A DNA stretch of 64,000 nucleotides, taken from contig NZ_JBGQQU010000002.1 of NCBI RefSeq assembly GCF_045528445.1, positions 91,699 to 155,698 on the forward strand, read 5' to 3'. Positions 25,950 through 35,578 of the stretch are shown in pieces (position 1 is the first letter of the stretch; every line of letters starts with the position of its first letter). The position numbers were made by a program, and so were the translations under genes. The DNA comes from Desemzia sp045528445 (lineage in GTDB: Bacteria > Bacillota > Bacilli > Lactobacillales > Carnobacteriaceae). The notes below the pieces were generated by a model. It had not been told where the DNA came from, searched no databases, and worked only from the letters and a program-made list of their open reading frames with translations.

Positions 25950-26711
25950 ATGAGTAATCAAGAAAAAGAAAGTTATACAGAAGAGGGAATCTTCTCACAA
26001 GAAGGCAGCATACCTAACCATGTTGCTGTTATTATGGATGGAAATGGACGTTGGGCTAAAAGTAGAGGGTTAAAACGTTCTTTAGGACACAAAGCAGGTA
26101 TGGATCAAGTGAAGACAATCGCAAAGCATGCCAATAAACGAGGTGTCAAAGCATTAACGGTTTACGCGTTTTCTACTGAAAATTGGAAGCGGCCGTTGGA
26201 TGAAGTGAATTATTTAATGCAGCTGCCGGTTGAATTTTTTGATACTTTTATGCCAGAAATCATGGAAGCGAATATTAAAGTGACTATGATCGGTATCCCG
26301 GATAAGTTGCCTCGAAAAACGAAAAAAGTAATGGAAAATGCTATACAAGAAACAGCAGGAAATACTGGGATGATATTAAATTTTGCTGTAAATTATGGTG
26401 GCAGAAGTGAAATTTTAGCTGCTTCAAAAGAGTTAGCCAAAGATATTGCAGCAGGAAAGAAAAACCTTCATAAAGTAACTGAAGAAGATTTCGAACAGTA
26501 TTTAATGAGTTCTGTACTGGGGGAATATCAAGAAGTAGATTATATGATACGCACCAGCGGAGAAGAAAGAATCAGTAATTTTATGCTCTGGCAAAATGCA
26601 TACAGCGAATTTTATTTTTCATCGCTTGCTTGGCCAGATTTTAATGAAAAAGCTTTTGATGAAGCTTTGGCCGTATACCAAAAAAGACAACGTCGATTTG
26701 GTGGAGTTTAA
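25950..26711 (+). CDS. uppS: Isoprenyl transferase (undecaprenyl diphosphate synthase)
   Basis: Cis-prenyltransferase building the C55 lipid carrier for peptidoglycan and teichoic acid precursors. Catalytic Asp30 lies in IMDGNGRWAKSRG, and NFAVNYGGRSEIL and MIRTSGEERISNFMLWQ follow. It is 253 residues from ATG 25950. The start is uncertain: GTG 25929 has a better-spaced GAGGAAAG and would add seven residues, while the extended -10 TACAAT at 25903-25908 leaves room for either. It begins the envelope-lipid run uppS-cdsA-rseP. Confidence 0.95.
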   Translation: MSNQEKESYTEEGIFSQEGSIPNHVAVIMDGNGRWAKSRGLKRSLGHKAGMDQVKTIAKHANKRGVKALTVYAFSTENWKRPLDEVNYLMQLPVEFFDTFMPEIMEANIKVTMIGIPDKLPRKTKKVMENAIQETAGNTGMILNFAVNYGGRSEILAASKELAKDIAAGKKNLHKVTEEDFEQYLMSSVLGEYQEVDYMIRTSGEERISNFMLWQNAYSEFYFSSLAWPDFNEKAFDEALAVYQKRQRRFGGV

Positions 26712-26743
26712 GAAACTCTTAGTGAAGTTTAGGAGGAAATATT

Positions 26744-27529
26744 GTGAAACAAAGAATTATCACTGCTTTAGTGATGGCGGCCATTTTTATACCCGTAGTG
26801 TATGTCGGTGGATGGTTGTTAGGAATTACAATTGCACTTTTAGCGATTATTGGATTATTTGAGTTATTTAGAATGAAGGGCAACTCTATTTTTTCTGTAG
26901 AAGGATTGATTTCTACAATTGCCTTAATGGGGTTTATTTTTGCACAAGAGTTAGTAGGGATACTGCCACAAGGATTTAGTTCAGAAACGTTTATCCATCT
27001 AGCCACTGTGATCTTATTGGTTTGTACTGTTTTCTCAAAAAATGATTTTTCTTTTGACGATGCGGCAGTGTCTATTTTAGGGATACTTTATATCGGAATT
27101 GGTTTTAGATCTTTACTGGAAACGCGGGATAGCGGACTAGGGTTACTGATTTTAGTGTTGGTGACCATTTGGGCAACCGATATTTTTGCTTATTTGATTG
27201 GTCGGAAAATCGGCAAAAATAAACTGGCTCCAAATATCAGTCCCAACAAAACGATCGAAGGGTCTGTAGGCGGAACAGTAACAGCTGTTTTAGTAGCAGC
27301 TGTTTATCTTTATTTTGTACCTTTAAGCATGCCGTTTTTTTGGTCTCTGATTTTGATGCTGTTGTTGTCTATGGCAGGCCAATTAGGAGATTTAGTAGAA
27401 TCAGCCTTTAAACGGTATTACGGTATCAAGGATTCTGGCAATATCTTCCCAGGACATGGTGGTGTATTGGACCGTTTTGACAGTATGTTGTTTGTATTTC
27501 CTATCTTAAGCATAGTCGGTTTGATTTAA
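26744..27529 (+). CDS. cdsA: Phosphatidate cytidylyltransferase
   Basis: Integral membrane enzyme making CDP-diacylglycerol from phosphatidic acid and CTP, the entry to phosphatidylglycerol and cardiolipin. The 261-residue protein has about seven membrane segments and the C-terminal signature KDSGNIFPGHGGVLDRFDS (about 227-245), with the conserved metal-binding Asp residues. GTG start at 26744 after AGGAGGAAA. It follows uppS by 32 bases and precedes rseP, the conserved Firmicutes order. Confidence 0.97.
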   Translation: MKQRIITALVMAAIFIPVVYVGGWLLGITIALLAIIGLFELFRMKGNSIFSVEGLISTIALMGFIFAQELVGILPQGFSSETFIHLATVILLVCTVFSKNDFSFDDAAVSILGILYIGIGFRSLLETRDSGLGLLILVLVTIWATDIFAYLIGRKIGKNKLAPNISPNKTIEGSVGGTVTAVLVAAVYLYFVPLSMPFFWSLILMLLLSMAGQLGDLVESAFKRYYGIKDSGNIFPGHGGVLDRFDSMLFVFPILSIVGLI

Positions 27530-27576
27530 GCACTACTTTAGAAATATATGAAGACGTATAGTAGAGGAGCGAACGA

Positions 27577-28848
27577 ATGGTAACGACAATTATTACATTT
27601 ATCATTGTATTCAGTATATTAGTTGTTTTTCACGAGTACGGCCATTATTATTTTGCTAAAAAGTCAGGTATTCTTGTAAGAGAATTTGCCATTGGGTTTG
27701 GTCCGAAAATTTTTTCTTACCGTAAAAATGAAACCACTTATACTGTACGGATATTACCAGTCGGCGGATACGTTCGAATGGCTGGTTATGAAGAAGATGT
27801 CGAAATCAAACCTGGGACGCCAGTTGGTTTGGTATTAGACGAAAACGGCGAAGTTACTACGATCAATACGTCTAAAAAGAAACAGTTGGTCAATGCTACT
27901 CCGATTGAAGTTGTCAGCATTGATTTAGAAAAAGAGTTGTTTGTAGAAGGTTATGTGAATGGTGAATCAGATGAGACCGTACGCTACTCGGTCAAAAGAG
28001 ACGCTTTAATGATTGAGGAAGATGGGACGGAAGTTCAAATAGCTCCGCTGGATGTTCAATTCCAGTCTGCAAGTTTACCGCAACGAATGATGACAAATTT
28101 TGCAGGACCGATGAACAATATTATATTAGCCATTGTGGCATTTATTCTGTTAGCATTTATACAAGGCGGAGTTTACACTACAGAAAGCCAAATTGGAAAT
28201 GTCTTACCGGATAGTGTTGCAGAAGAATCTGGTCTAGCTTCTGGAGATTTGATTCAAGAAATTAATGGCGAATCCATTGGTTCTTGGGTAAATATGCAAC
28301 AAGTGATTCAACAAAGTCCAGAAGAAGAATTGGTCGTTACAGTTCAACATGAAGATGGTTCTAGTGAAGAATTGTCTATTGTTCCGGAAGCTAGTGAATC
28401 AGCAGATGGAACTGCAATCGGATTGATCGGTGTGGAACCGTACCAGGATACTTCTGTTTTAGGGAAAATCAGTTCAGGATTTACCCAAACTTGGTCAGTA
28501 GCCAGTCAAATCTTTGCAGTATTTGGCTCCATGTTTACTTCTGGATTTTCAGTAGATATGTTTGGAGGGCCTGTAGCGATTTATGCAACGACTGAAGCTG
28601 TAGTTTCAACTGGGTTTATAGGTATTTTAAATTGGTTGGCCTTTTTGAGTGTCAATTTAGGGATCATTAACTTGATGCCTATCCCAGCTTTAGATGGCGG
28701 GAAACTACTATTGAACATTGTGGAAGGTGTTCGCGGGAAACCGTTAAGCGAAGAAAAAGAAGGTATAATCACATTAATTGGTGTTGGATTGTTATTGCTG
28801 CTGATGTTAGCTGTAACGTGGAATGACATCCAACGGTATTTCCTGTAA
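27577..28848 (+). CDS. rseP: Site-2 protease RseP/RasP (zinc metalloprotease)
   Basis: Intramembrane metalloprotease that clips membrane-embedded anti-sigma factors, signal peptides and pheromone precursors. The 423-residue protein has HEYGH (His19, Glu20, His23) in the first membrane helix, a PDZ domain (about 200-275; IGNVLPDSVAEESGLASGD), and NLMPIPALDGGK (about 365-376) in a C-terminal helix, the third zinc ligand region. In enterococci the homologue is called Eep. A hairpin at 28901-28961 separates it from polC; proS, which often lies here, is absent. Confidence 0.97.
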   Translation: MVTTIITFIIVFSILVVFHEYGHYYFAKKSGILVREFAIGFGPKIFSYRKNETTYTVRILPVGGYVRMAGYEEDVEIKPGTPVGLVLDENGEVTTINTSKKKQLVNATPIEVVSIDLEKELFVEGYVNGESDETVRYSVKRDALMIEEDGTEVQIAPLDVQFQSASLPQRMMTNFAGPMNNIILAIVAFILLAFIQGGVYTTESQIGNVLPDSVAEESGLASGDLIQEINGESIGSWVNMQQVIQQSPEEELVVTVQHEDGSSEELSIVPEASESADGTAIGLIGVEPYQDTSVLGKISSGFTQTWSVASQIFAVFGSMFTSGFSVDMFGGPVAIYATTEAVVSTGFIGILNWLAFLSVNLGIINLMPIPALDGGKLLLNIVEGVRGKPLSEEKEGIITLIGVGLLLLLMLAVTWNDIQRYFL

Positions 28849-28900
28849 ACTAAACAGAGAGCTCTTCAACGTTTGAGCGTTTAGAGGGTAAAAATCAGAT

Positions 28901-28961
28901 GAAAAATGATAGAAAACAGATTACATCATTTATTGATGTTGCTTGCATTCTATCATTTTTC
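28901..28961 (+). terminator. Terminator between rseP and polC
   Basis: GAAAAATGATAGAA (28901-28914) pairs perfectly with TTCTATCATTTTTC (28948-28961); an inner CATCA/TGATG stem tops it. The T run lies within the 3' arm. Confidence 0.7.
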
Positions 28962-28963
28962 TA

Positions 28964-28993
28964 TTGTCGACTATCTTGCAGGCATGATATAGA
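28964..28993 (+). promoter_or_regulatory. Probable polC promoter
   Basis: TTGTCG (28964-28969), 18-base spacer ending TGA, TATAGA (28988-28993). It would give a very short leader, with GAGGAAGGG just before the ATG at 29009. Confidence 0.45.
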
Positions 28994-29008
28994 GGAAGGG
29001 ATGGACTA

Positions 29009-32000
29009 ATGAGTTTAGATCAAGAAAATTTGTTTCACCAATTGTTAGAACAAATTGGGTTGCACCACAAAGTCGAGTACCGTCCATATTTTGCAAATGG
29101 CAGAATTCAAAAAGTTACGGTTCATAAAGCATCAAAAATATGGCAGTTTGATTTTCAATTCGAAGATATTTTGCCGTTTGAGGTTTATCAAAATTTACTA
29201 GAGTCAATGCAACTGGCGTTTACTTCCATTGCAGCAATTGAGGTAACGATTCAAACAACAAAACCTAAGTTGACCATAGAAAAATTGGAAAACTACTGGT
29301 CTACTGCTGTGAAGAAAAGTAAAGTTTCTTCGCCCATTTGTGATCAGCCCTTTAGAGATCAGTTTCCAATTATTCAGGAACGTAAAGTGCACTTTTTAGT
29401 TGAAAACGACATTGTCAAAGGGCATTTGAAAAATATGTACTTACCTCCAGTAGAAGAAGCTTATCAACAAATGGGTTTTCCGAATTTTAAAATTGAACCT
29501 ATGGTTGACCAAGAAGCTTATGAACAAAAAATACATGAATTTAAAGCTAAAAAAGAAGAAGCTGATGATTTATTAGCTCAACGAGCTGCTGAAAACATTC
29601 AAAAAGCTGAGAAAGAAAGACAAGCAAACAAAGAGCTGCAGCCTATAACAGGTCCCATCGTATTAGGAAGAAAAATTGCTGACTCTGAAGAAGTGAAGCA
29701 AATGAGTGAGATTCTTGAAGAAGAAAGACGCGTGACTATTGAAGGGTATGTATTTGATACAGAGATTCGTGAATTGCGTTCCGGCAGACAATTATTGACC
29801 ATTAAAATGACAGACTATACTTCATCATTTTCCATCAAGAAATTTTCAAATACACCTGAAGATGAAGCGGCTTTTGCAGCCATCAAAAAAGGAATGTGGT
29901 TCAAAGCTCGCGGTGGTATTCAAGAAGATACGTACATGAGAGATTTGGTCATGAATGCCCAAGATTTAGCCCAAGTTAGCCATGAAAGTCGTAAAGACAA
30001 GGCTCCTGAAGGCGATAAGCGGGTAGAATTGCATGTGCACAGCAATATGAGTACGATGGACGCTACGAATAATATAGCTGATTATGTAGAACAAGCTGCA
30101 AAATGGGGACATAAGGCGATTGCACTGACAGACCATTCAGGAGCACAAGGTTTCCCGGATGCATATAATGCTGGTCAGAAACATGGTGTGAAGATCTTAT
30201 ATGGAATTGAAGCCAATGTGGTAGATGATGGCGTGGATATTGCCTACAATCCTGCTGATGCAAACTTAGCTGAAGCGACTTACGTGGTATTTGACGTAGA
30301 GACCACTGGACTATCTGCTGTGTACGATAAAATTATTGAATTATCTGCCGTTAAAATGTACAAAGGAAACATTACGGAGACTTTTGAACAATTCATTGAT
30401 CCGGGTCATCGGTTATCTCAAACAACAATCAATTTAACTGGAATCACGGATGACATGGTTCGAGGATCAAAAACGGAAGAAGAAGTGTTGAAATTATTCA
30501 GTGATTTTGCGGAAGGGTCCGTTCTGGTAGCACACAATGCTAGTTTTGATATGGGTTTCTTGAATACAGGATACACTCGTCATCACCTCCCAGAGGCTGC
30601 AAATCCGGTTATTGATACCTTGGAATTGTCGCGCTTTTTACACCCGCAATTTAAAAGCCATCGATTGAATACTTTGGCTAAAAAGTATGGTGTGGCTTTA
30701 GAACAGCATCACCGAGCTATTTATGATTCTGAAACAACCGCTCATTTATGCTGGATGTTCTTAAAAGAAGCCGAAGAAGAACATCAGATCGTCAATCATA
30801 ATCAATTGAATAGTAAAATTGGTGAAGGAGATGCTTATAAAAGAGCACGTCCATTCCACGCTACGATACTTGCGACGACCCAAGAAGGTCTTAAGAATCT
30901 GTTTAAACTGGTTACCTTATCTAACGTACAATACTTTTTCCGTACGCCAAGAATTCCGCGTTCAGAATTGACAAAATATCGAGAAGGATTGATTATCGGT
31001 TCTGCTTGCAGCAATGGAGAAGTTTTCGAAGCGATGATGCAAAAAGGATACGATGAAGCTAAAAAGAAAGCCCGTTTTTATGATTACATCGAAATTATGC
31101 CTAAAGAAGTCTATGCTCCATTGATTGAACGAGAATTAGTGCGCAATGAAAAAGATTTAGAAGAAATTATCCGGAATTTACTCCAAATAGGAGAAGAGCT
31201 GAACAAGCCGGTCACTGCTACAGGAAATGCTCACTATTTAAATCCCGAAGATGCTGTATACCGTAAAATCTTGGTCCATTCTTTAGGAGGAGCATCGGAA
31301 TTAAATAGAGCTGAATTGCCGCAAGTTCACTTTAGAACAACGACAGAAATGTTGGATGCTTTTGCGTTTATCGGTAAAGAGAAAGCACATGAAATAGTCG
31401 TGACCAATACTAATAAAATTGCCGATCTAGTGGACGGTGATATCACTCCTGTAAAAACGGACTTATACACACCAAAAATACCAGGTTCAGAAGAAGAGAT
31501 TCGAAAACTGAGTTATGATGAAGCGCACCGTTTATATGGTGATCCGCTGCCTGAAATAATCGAGAAACGATTAGAAAAAGAATTGACAAGTATTATTGGA
31601 AATGGTTTCTCAGTGATCTACTTGATCTCCCAAAAATTGGTCCACAAAAGTGTCTCTGAAGGTTATCTAGTGGGATCTCGGGGTTCAGTAGGATCCAGTT
31701 TTGTAGCTACGATGACGGGAATCACAGAAGTAAATCCGATGCCTCCACATTACCGTTGTCCAGATTGCAAGTATTCTGAGTTCTTCGAAGATGGTTCAGT
31801 AGGATCCGGGTTTGATTTACCTGAAAAAATGTGCCCAAATTGCGGAGTTCGATTGCATAAAGACGGACATGACATTCCCTTTGAAACTTTTTTAGGGTTT
31901 AACGGAGACAAAGTTCCCGATATCGATTTGAACTTTTCAGGTGATTATCAAGCAAAAGCTCATGATTATACCAAAGTATTGTTTGGGGAAGAGTATGTTT

Positions 32001-33346
32001 TCCGTGCTGGAACAATCAGTACGGTGGCCGATCGTACCGCGTATGGTTATGTAAAAGGGTATGAAAGAGACACCAACCAGAACCTTCGTGCGGCTGAGAT
32101 CGATCGTTTAGCAAAAGGCTCTTCCGGGGTCAAGAAAACAACTGGTCAGCACCCAGGGGGGATCATCGTTATTCCGGATTATATGGATGTGTATGATTTT
32201 ACTCCAGTGCAGTTCCCAGCAGATGATCAAGATTCAGAATGGCGTACGACGCATTTTGATTTCCACTCGATTCATGATAATGTCTTGAAACTTGATATTC
32301 TGGGACATGATGATCCGACAGTGATTCGTATGCTGCAAGATCTGTCTGGAATAGATCCAAAAACCATTCCAACTGATGATCCAGAAGTGATGAAAATATT
32401 CCAAGGAACAGATGTTTTAGGGGTTTTACCAGATCAAATTCTTTCTAAGACCGGAACGCTTGGCATTCCAGAATTTGGAACTCGATTTGTTCGGGGGATG
32501 TTGGAAGAGACAAGACCTAATACATTTGCTGAATTGCTGCAGATCTCTGGTCTTTCTCATGGGACAGACGTTTGGTTGGGAAATGCGGAAGAATTGATTC
32601 GAAACCACAATATTCCCTTATCTGAAGTTATTGGATGTCGTGATGATATTATGGTTTACCTCATTCATAATGGATTGGAAGCAGGTTTATCGTTCCAAAT
32701 TATGGAGCACGTGCGTAAAGGAAAAGGAATCCCAGATGATTGGCAACAAACGATGCGTGATGAAGGGATTGCGGAATGGTACATTGAGTCTTGTTTGAAG
32801 ATCAAGTATATGTTTCCTAAAGCCCATGCTGCAGCTTATGTACTGATGGCTTTACGGGTAGCATATTACAAAGTTCATTTTCCGATCTTGTATTATGCAG
32901 CTTATTTCTCTGTGAGAGCAAACGACTTTGATTTAGTCGCAATGTCACAGGGGAAAGAAGCCATCAAAATAAAAATTAAGGAAATCACCGATAAAGGTTT
33001 AGATGCTTCCGCTAAAGATAAAAGTTTACTAACTGTTTTAGAGTTGGCAAATGAAATGGTCGAACGTGGTTTTGATTTCAAAATGGTTGATTTAGACAAA
33101 TCAGATGCCAAAGATTTTGTGATCGATGGAAATACACTGATTGCTCCCTTCAGAGCTGTACCCAGTTTAGGTGCGAACGTAGCGCAACAAATCGTTGTGG
33201 CACGAGAGGAAAAACCCTTTTTATCTAAGGAAGATTTATCGAAAAGAGGGAAAGTTTCAAAAACGGTCATTGAATACATGAATGAAAATGGTGTTTTAAA
33301 AGGATTGCCTGACGAAAATCAATTGTCTTTATTTGATATGATGTAA
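29009..33346 (+). CDS. polC: DNA polymerase III alpha subunit, PolC type
   Basis: Main replicative polymerase of low-GC Gram-positives, 1445 residues. In order: N-terminal region (1-230), OB fold (about 240-325), PHP domain split around the exonuclease (starting ELHVHSNMS, about 340), DEDDh proofreading exonuclease (FDVETTGLS about 427, LVAHNASFDMGF, HRAIYDSE), a zinc finger with CPDC (Cys917) and CPNC, and the palm with Asp971 and Asp973 in PDIDLNFSG. Proofreading residues are intact. GAGGAAGGG precedes the ATG. Thumb and duplex-binding regions follow to the end. It has its own promoter and is followed by the rimP-nusA promoter. Confidence 0.99.
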   Translation: MSLDQENLFHQLLEQIGLHHKVEYRPYFANGRIQKVTVHKASKIWQFDFQFEDILPFEVYQNLLESMQLAFTSIAAIEVTIQTTKPKLTIEKLENYWSTAVKKSKVSSPICDQPFRDQFPIIQERKVHFLVENDIVKGHLKNMYLPPVEEAYQQMGFPNFKIEPMVDQEAYEQKIHEFKAKKEEADDLLAQRAAENIQKAEKERQANKELQPITGPIVLGRKIADSEEVKQMSEILEEERRVTIEGYVFDTEIRELRSGRQLLTIKMTDYTSSFSIKKFSNTPEDEAAFAAIKKGMWFKARGGIQEDTYMRDLVMNAQDLAQVSHESRKDKAPEGDKRVELHVHSNMSTMDATNNIADYVEQAAKWGHKAIALTDHSGAQGFPDAYNAGQKHGVKILYGIEANVVDDGVDIAYNPADANLAEATYVVFDVETTGLSAVYDKIIELSAVKMYKGNITETFEQFIDPGHRLSQTTINLTGITDDMVRGSKTEEEVLKLFSDFAEGSVLVAHNASFDMGFLNTGYTRHHLPEAANPVIDTLELSRFLHPQFKSHRLNTLAKKYGVALEQHHRAIYDSETTAHLCWMFLKEAEEEHQIVNHNQLNSKIGEGDAYKRARPFHATILATTQEGLKNLFKLVTLSNVQYFFRTPRIPRSELTKYREGLIIGSACSNGEVFEAMMQKGYDEAKKKARFYDYIEIMPKEVYAPLIERELVRNEKDLEEIIRNLLQIGEELNKPVTATGNAHYLNPEDAVYRKILVHSLGGASELNRAELPQVHFRTTTEMLDAFAFIGKEKAHEIVVTNTNKIADLVDGDITPVKTDLYTPKIPGSEEEIRKLSYDEAHRLYGDPLPEIIEKRLEKELTSIIGNGFSVIYLISQKLVHKSVSEGYLVGSRGSVGSSFVATMTGITEVNPMPPHYRCPDCKYSEFFEDGSVGSGFDLPEKMCPNCGVRLHKDGHDIPFETFLGFNGDKVPDIDLNFSGDYQAKAHDYTKVLFGEEYVFRAGTISTVADRTAYGYVKGYERDTNQNLRAAEIDRLAKGSSGVKKTTGQHPGGIIVIPDYMDVYDFTPVQFPADDQDSEWRTTHFDFHSIHDNVLKLDILGHDDPTVIRMLQDLSGIDPKTIPTDDPEVMKIFQGTDVLGVLPDQILSKTGTLGIPEFGTRFVRGMLEETRPNTFAELLQISGLSHGTDVWLGNAEELIRNHNIPLSEVIGCRDDIMVYLIHNGLEAGLSFQIMEHVRKGKGIPDDWQQTMRDEGIAEWYIESCLKIKYMFPKAHAAAYVLMALRVAYYKVHFPILYYAAYFSVRANDFDLVAMSQGKEAIKIKIKEITDKGLDASAKDKSLLTVLELANEMVERGFDFKMVDLDKSDAKDFVIDGNTLIAPFRAVPSLGANVAQQIVVAREEKPFLSKEDLSKRGKVSKTVIEYMNENGVLKGLPDENQLSLFDMM

Positions 33347-33391
33347 TCAGTCAATTATTTAAACTCCTTGGAGCATGAAAGGTGCTGTTTG

Positions 33392-33420
33392 TTTGCGTCT
33401 TGCTTGATTTTGTGGTACTA
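33392..33420 (+). promoter_or_regulatory. rimP-nusA operon promoter
   Basis: TTGCGT (33392-33397), 17-base spacer ending TGG, TACTAT (33415-33420): an extended -10 with a fair -35. Start near 33427, only about 20 bases before the terminator hairpin at 33447. Confidence 0.6.
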
Positions 33421-33446
33421 TTTCAAGTGTGTTTAGATATTCTGTT

Positions 33447-33474
33447 AGAGTGAGCGGCGACGCTCACTCTTTTT
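33447..33474 (+). terminator. Attenuator-like terminator in the rimP-nusA leader
   Basis: AGAGTGAGCG/CGCTCACTCT closed by the GNRA-type loop GCGA, with a short tract of five T. It lies between the operon promoter and rimP, so it must be read through for nusA and infB expression. In B. subtilis, NusA is reported to limit its own operon by stimulating a leader terminator; the arrangement here fits that. Confidence 0.7.
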
Positions 33475-33513
33475 AAGCGATTATATACGTCTAATGATAG
33501 GAGGCGAAAAGTA

Positions 33514-33987
33514 TTGAGTAATATTGTAACGACTGTTACGGAGCTTGTACAACCCATGATACAAGACTTAGAGTACGAATTGGTAGATATTGAATATATA
33601 AAAGAAGGTAAGAATTGGTTTTTGCGTGTATATATTGACCAGCCGCAAGGGGTTAGTTTAGAAGACTGCGCATTAGTTAGTGAAAAAGTCAGCGAACGTT
33701 TAGACCAAATCACGCCGGATCCTTTTCCGCATGCATATTTCCTAGAGGTTTCTTCTCCAGGAGCAGAAAGACCAATCAAAACGGAAAAAGATTTTCAAAA
33801 TGCAGTAGGAAAATTTATCCATGTTTCACTATATGAACCGATCGACGGTGAAAAAGTGTATGAAGGAACTTTGAAAGAGTTGACAGAAGACAGCCTAACG
33901 TTGACTGTTCGGATTAAAACACGCACAAAAGAGATAGAATTGAATCGTTCAAAAATAGCAAAAGCTAGATTGGCAATACAGTTCTAA
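33514..33987 (+). CDS. rimP: Ribosome maturation factor RimP
   Basis: Factor for 30S subunit assembly, 157 residues, two domains (N-terminal alpha/beta about 1-85, C-terminal SH3-like about 90-155). Hallmarks are LEDCALVSEKVSERLD, the YFLEVSSPGAERPI signature (about 74-87) and the C-terminal KAKARL-like basic end. TTG start at 33514 with AGGAGGCG about 8 bases upstream. It is the first gene of rimP-nusA-ylxR-ylxQ-infB. Confidence 0.97.
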   Translation: MSNIVTTVTELVQPMIQDLEYELVDIEYIKEGKNWFLRVYIDQPQGVSLEDCALVSEKVSERLDQITPDPFPHAYFLEVSSPGAERPIKTEKDFQNAVGKFIHVSLYEPIDGEKVYEGTLKELTEDSLTLTVRIKTRTKEIELNRSKIAKARLAIQF

Positions 33988-34017
33988 ATAGACTACAATT
34001 GAATAGGAGAGAAAAAG

Positions 34018-35280
34018 ATGAGCAAAGAATTACTAAATGCTCTTGATGACTTAGAAACTGAAAAAGGGATTTCCAAAGAATTAGTGATTGATGCTTTGGA
34101 AGCTGCATTAGTTTCTGCGTACAAAAGAAATTATGGACAAGCACAAAATGTTGAAGTTGAATTTAATCAAAAAAAGGGAAACATTAGTGTTTATGCTGTA
34201 AAAGATGTAGTGGACACAGTGTACGATTCTCGTTTAGAAGTGAGTCTTGAAGAATCAATCAAGATCAATCCTGCTTATGAGATCGGCGACAAAATTCGTT
34301 TTGAAGTAACCCCTAAAAATTTTGGACGTATCGCTGCACAAACTGCGAAGCAAGTCATCATGCAACGTATCCGTGAAGCAGAAAGAAGCATTATCTACAA
34401 TGAATTTATTGCTTATGAAAATGATATTATGCAAGGAATCGTTGAACGCCAAGATAATCGTTACATTTATGTAAATCTTGGTAAAATCGAAGCGGTGTTA
34501 TCAAAACAAGAGCAAATACCAAATGAAGTCTACAAACCTCATGACCGCATTAAAGTATATGTAACAAAGGTTGAAAACACTTCAAAAGGACCTCAAATTT
34601 TTGTTAGCCGCAGCCACCCAGATTTATTAAAACGTTTATTTGAACAAGAAGTTCCTGAAATTTATGATGGTGTTGTAGAGATCGTATCTATTGCTCGTGA
34701 AGCCGGAGATCGTGCGAAAGTAGCTGTTGTCTCAAGAGACGAACAAATTGATCCAGTGGGAACGTGTGTGGGTCCTAAAGGACAACGTGTTCAAGCGATT
34801 GTAAATGAACTAAAAGGCGAAAACATGGATATTGTTGAATGGAGCGAAAATCCAGCAACTTATATTGCAAATGCGTTAAATCCAGCAAAAGTTATCGATG
34901 TGATCTTTGATGAAGCAACAAACAGCTGTTTAGTAGTTGTGCCGGACTATCAATTGTCATTGGCAATTGGTAAACGTGGACAAAATGCTCGTTTAGCTGC
35001 TAAATTGACAGGATTTAAAATCGATATCAAGTCAGAATCTGATATGGAAGCTATGCAAGAGGCAGAAGAAGTTGGTTTAGTGACAACGGAAGACTTGATC
35101 GATGCTGCTGAAGATATGCCGGTAGAAGCTGTTGTAGAGGCAGAAGAAATCGTAGCACCTTTAACTGAAGATCCAGAAGTTATTGAAAGTTTGGAAAGCG
35201 ATGATGTTGCTGAAGAAATGATCGATAACGACTTATTGGAAGACCAAGATAATCAAGAGCAAGACGTTACTGAAGATTAG
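34018..35280 (+). CDS. nusA: Transcription termination/antitermination factor NusA
   Basis: RNA polymerase-binding elongation factor that modulates pausing and intrinsic termination. The 420-residue protein has an N-terminal RNAP-binding domain (1-125), S1 (about 135-200), KH1 (about 230-290, with VGPKGQRVQ) and KH2 (about 300-345, with IGKRGQNARLA). It lacks the E. coli acidic repeats but has an acidic tail (about 350-420) rich in Glu and Asp. It is preceded by AGGAGAGAAA and followed after 13 bases by ylxR. Likely autoregulated through the leader terminator at 33447-33474 (inference). Confidence 0.98.
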   Translation: MSKELLNALDDLETEKGISKELVIDALEAALVSAYKRNYGQAQNVEVEFNQKKGNISVYAVKDVVDTVYDSRLEVSLEESIKINPAYEIGDKIRFEVTPKNFGRIAAQTAKQVIMQRIREAERSIIYNEFIAYENDIMQGIVERQDNRYIYVNLGKIEAVLSKQEQIPNEVYKPHDRIKVYVTKVENTSKGPQIFVSRSHPDLLKRLFEQEVPEIYDGVVEIVSIAREAGDRAKVAVVSRDEQIDPVGTCVGPKGQRVQAIVNELKGENMDIVEWSENPATYIANALNPAKVIDVIFDEATNSCLVVVPDYQLSLAIGKRGQNARLAAKLTGFKIDIKSESDMEAMQEAEEVGLVTTEDLIDAAEDMPVEAVVEAEEIVAPLTEDPEVIESLESDDVAEEMIDNDLLEDQDNQEQDVTED

Positions 35281-35293
35281 TGAGGTGATTTCC

Positions 35294-35578
35294 ATGACAA
35301 AAAGAAAAGTCCCCCTGCGAAAATGCGTCGTTTCAAATGAAATGAAGCCTAAAAAAGAAATGATTCGAATTGTTAGAAATAAAGAAGGCGAAATCGCAAT
35401 CGATCCAAGCGGTAAATTACCAGGTCGTGGAGCATATGTCTCTATTGAACCTGAAATTGTCCAATCTGCTTGGGACAAGCATGTTTTAGAGCGTGTTTTT
35501 GGAGCTAAAATAGAAGATGACTTTTACCAGTCATTGCTGGATTATGTGACGCATCAGAAAGCACGGATGAGTTTATGA
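35294..35578 (+). CDS. rnpM: YlxR/RnpM family RNA-binding protein
   Basis: A 94-residue DUF448 protein. The family motif KRKVPLRKCVVSNEMKPKKE and the GR GAYVS element (LPGRGAYVS, about 39-47) are present; the fold is a small RNA-binding domain. B. subtilis YlxR (RnpM) has been reported to bind and modulate RNase P, which I take as the likely role here. ATG 35294 with GAGGTGA upstream is preferred over the in-frame GTG at 35285, which is inside that site. It overlaps ylxQ by 4 bases (ATGA). Confidence 0.93.
   Translation: MTKRKVPLRKCVVSNEMKPKKEMIRIVRNKEGEIAIDPSGKLPGRGAYVSIEPEIVQSAWDKHVLERVFGAKIEDDFYQSLLDYVTHQKARMSL

Noticed and set aside
26596..26862. 88-codon plus-strand frame across the uppS-cdsA junction
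   Set aside because: It is a shadow of uppS and cdsA in another frame, without a ribosome-binding site, and the two real genes explain the sequence.
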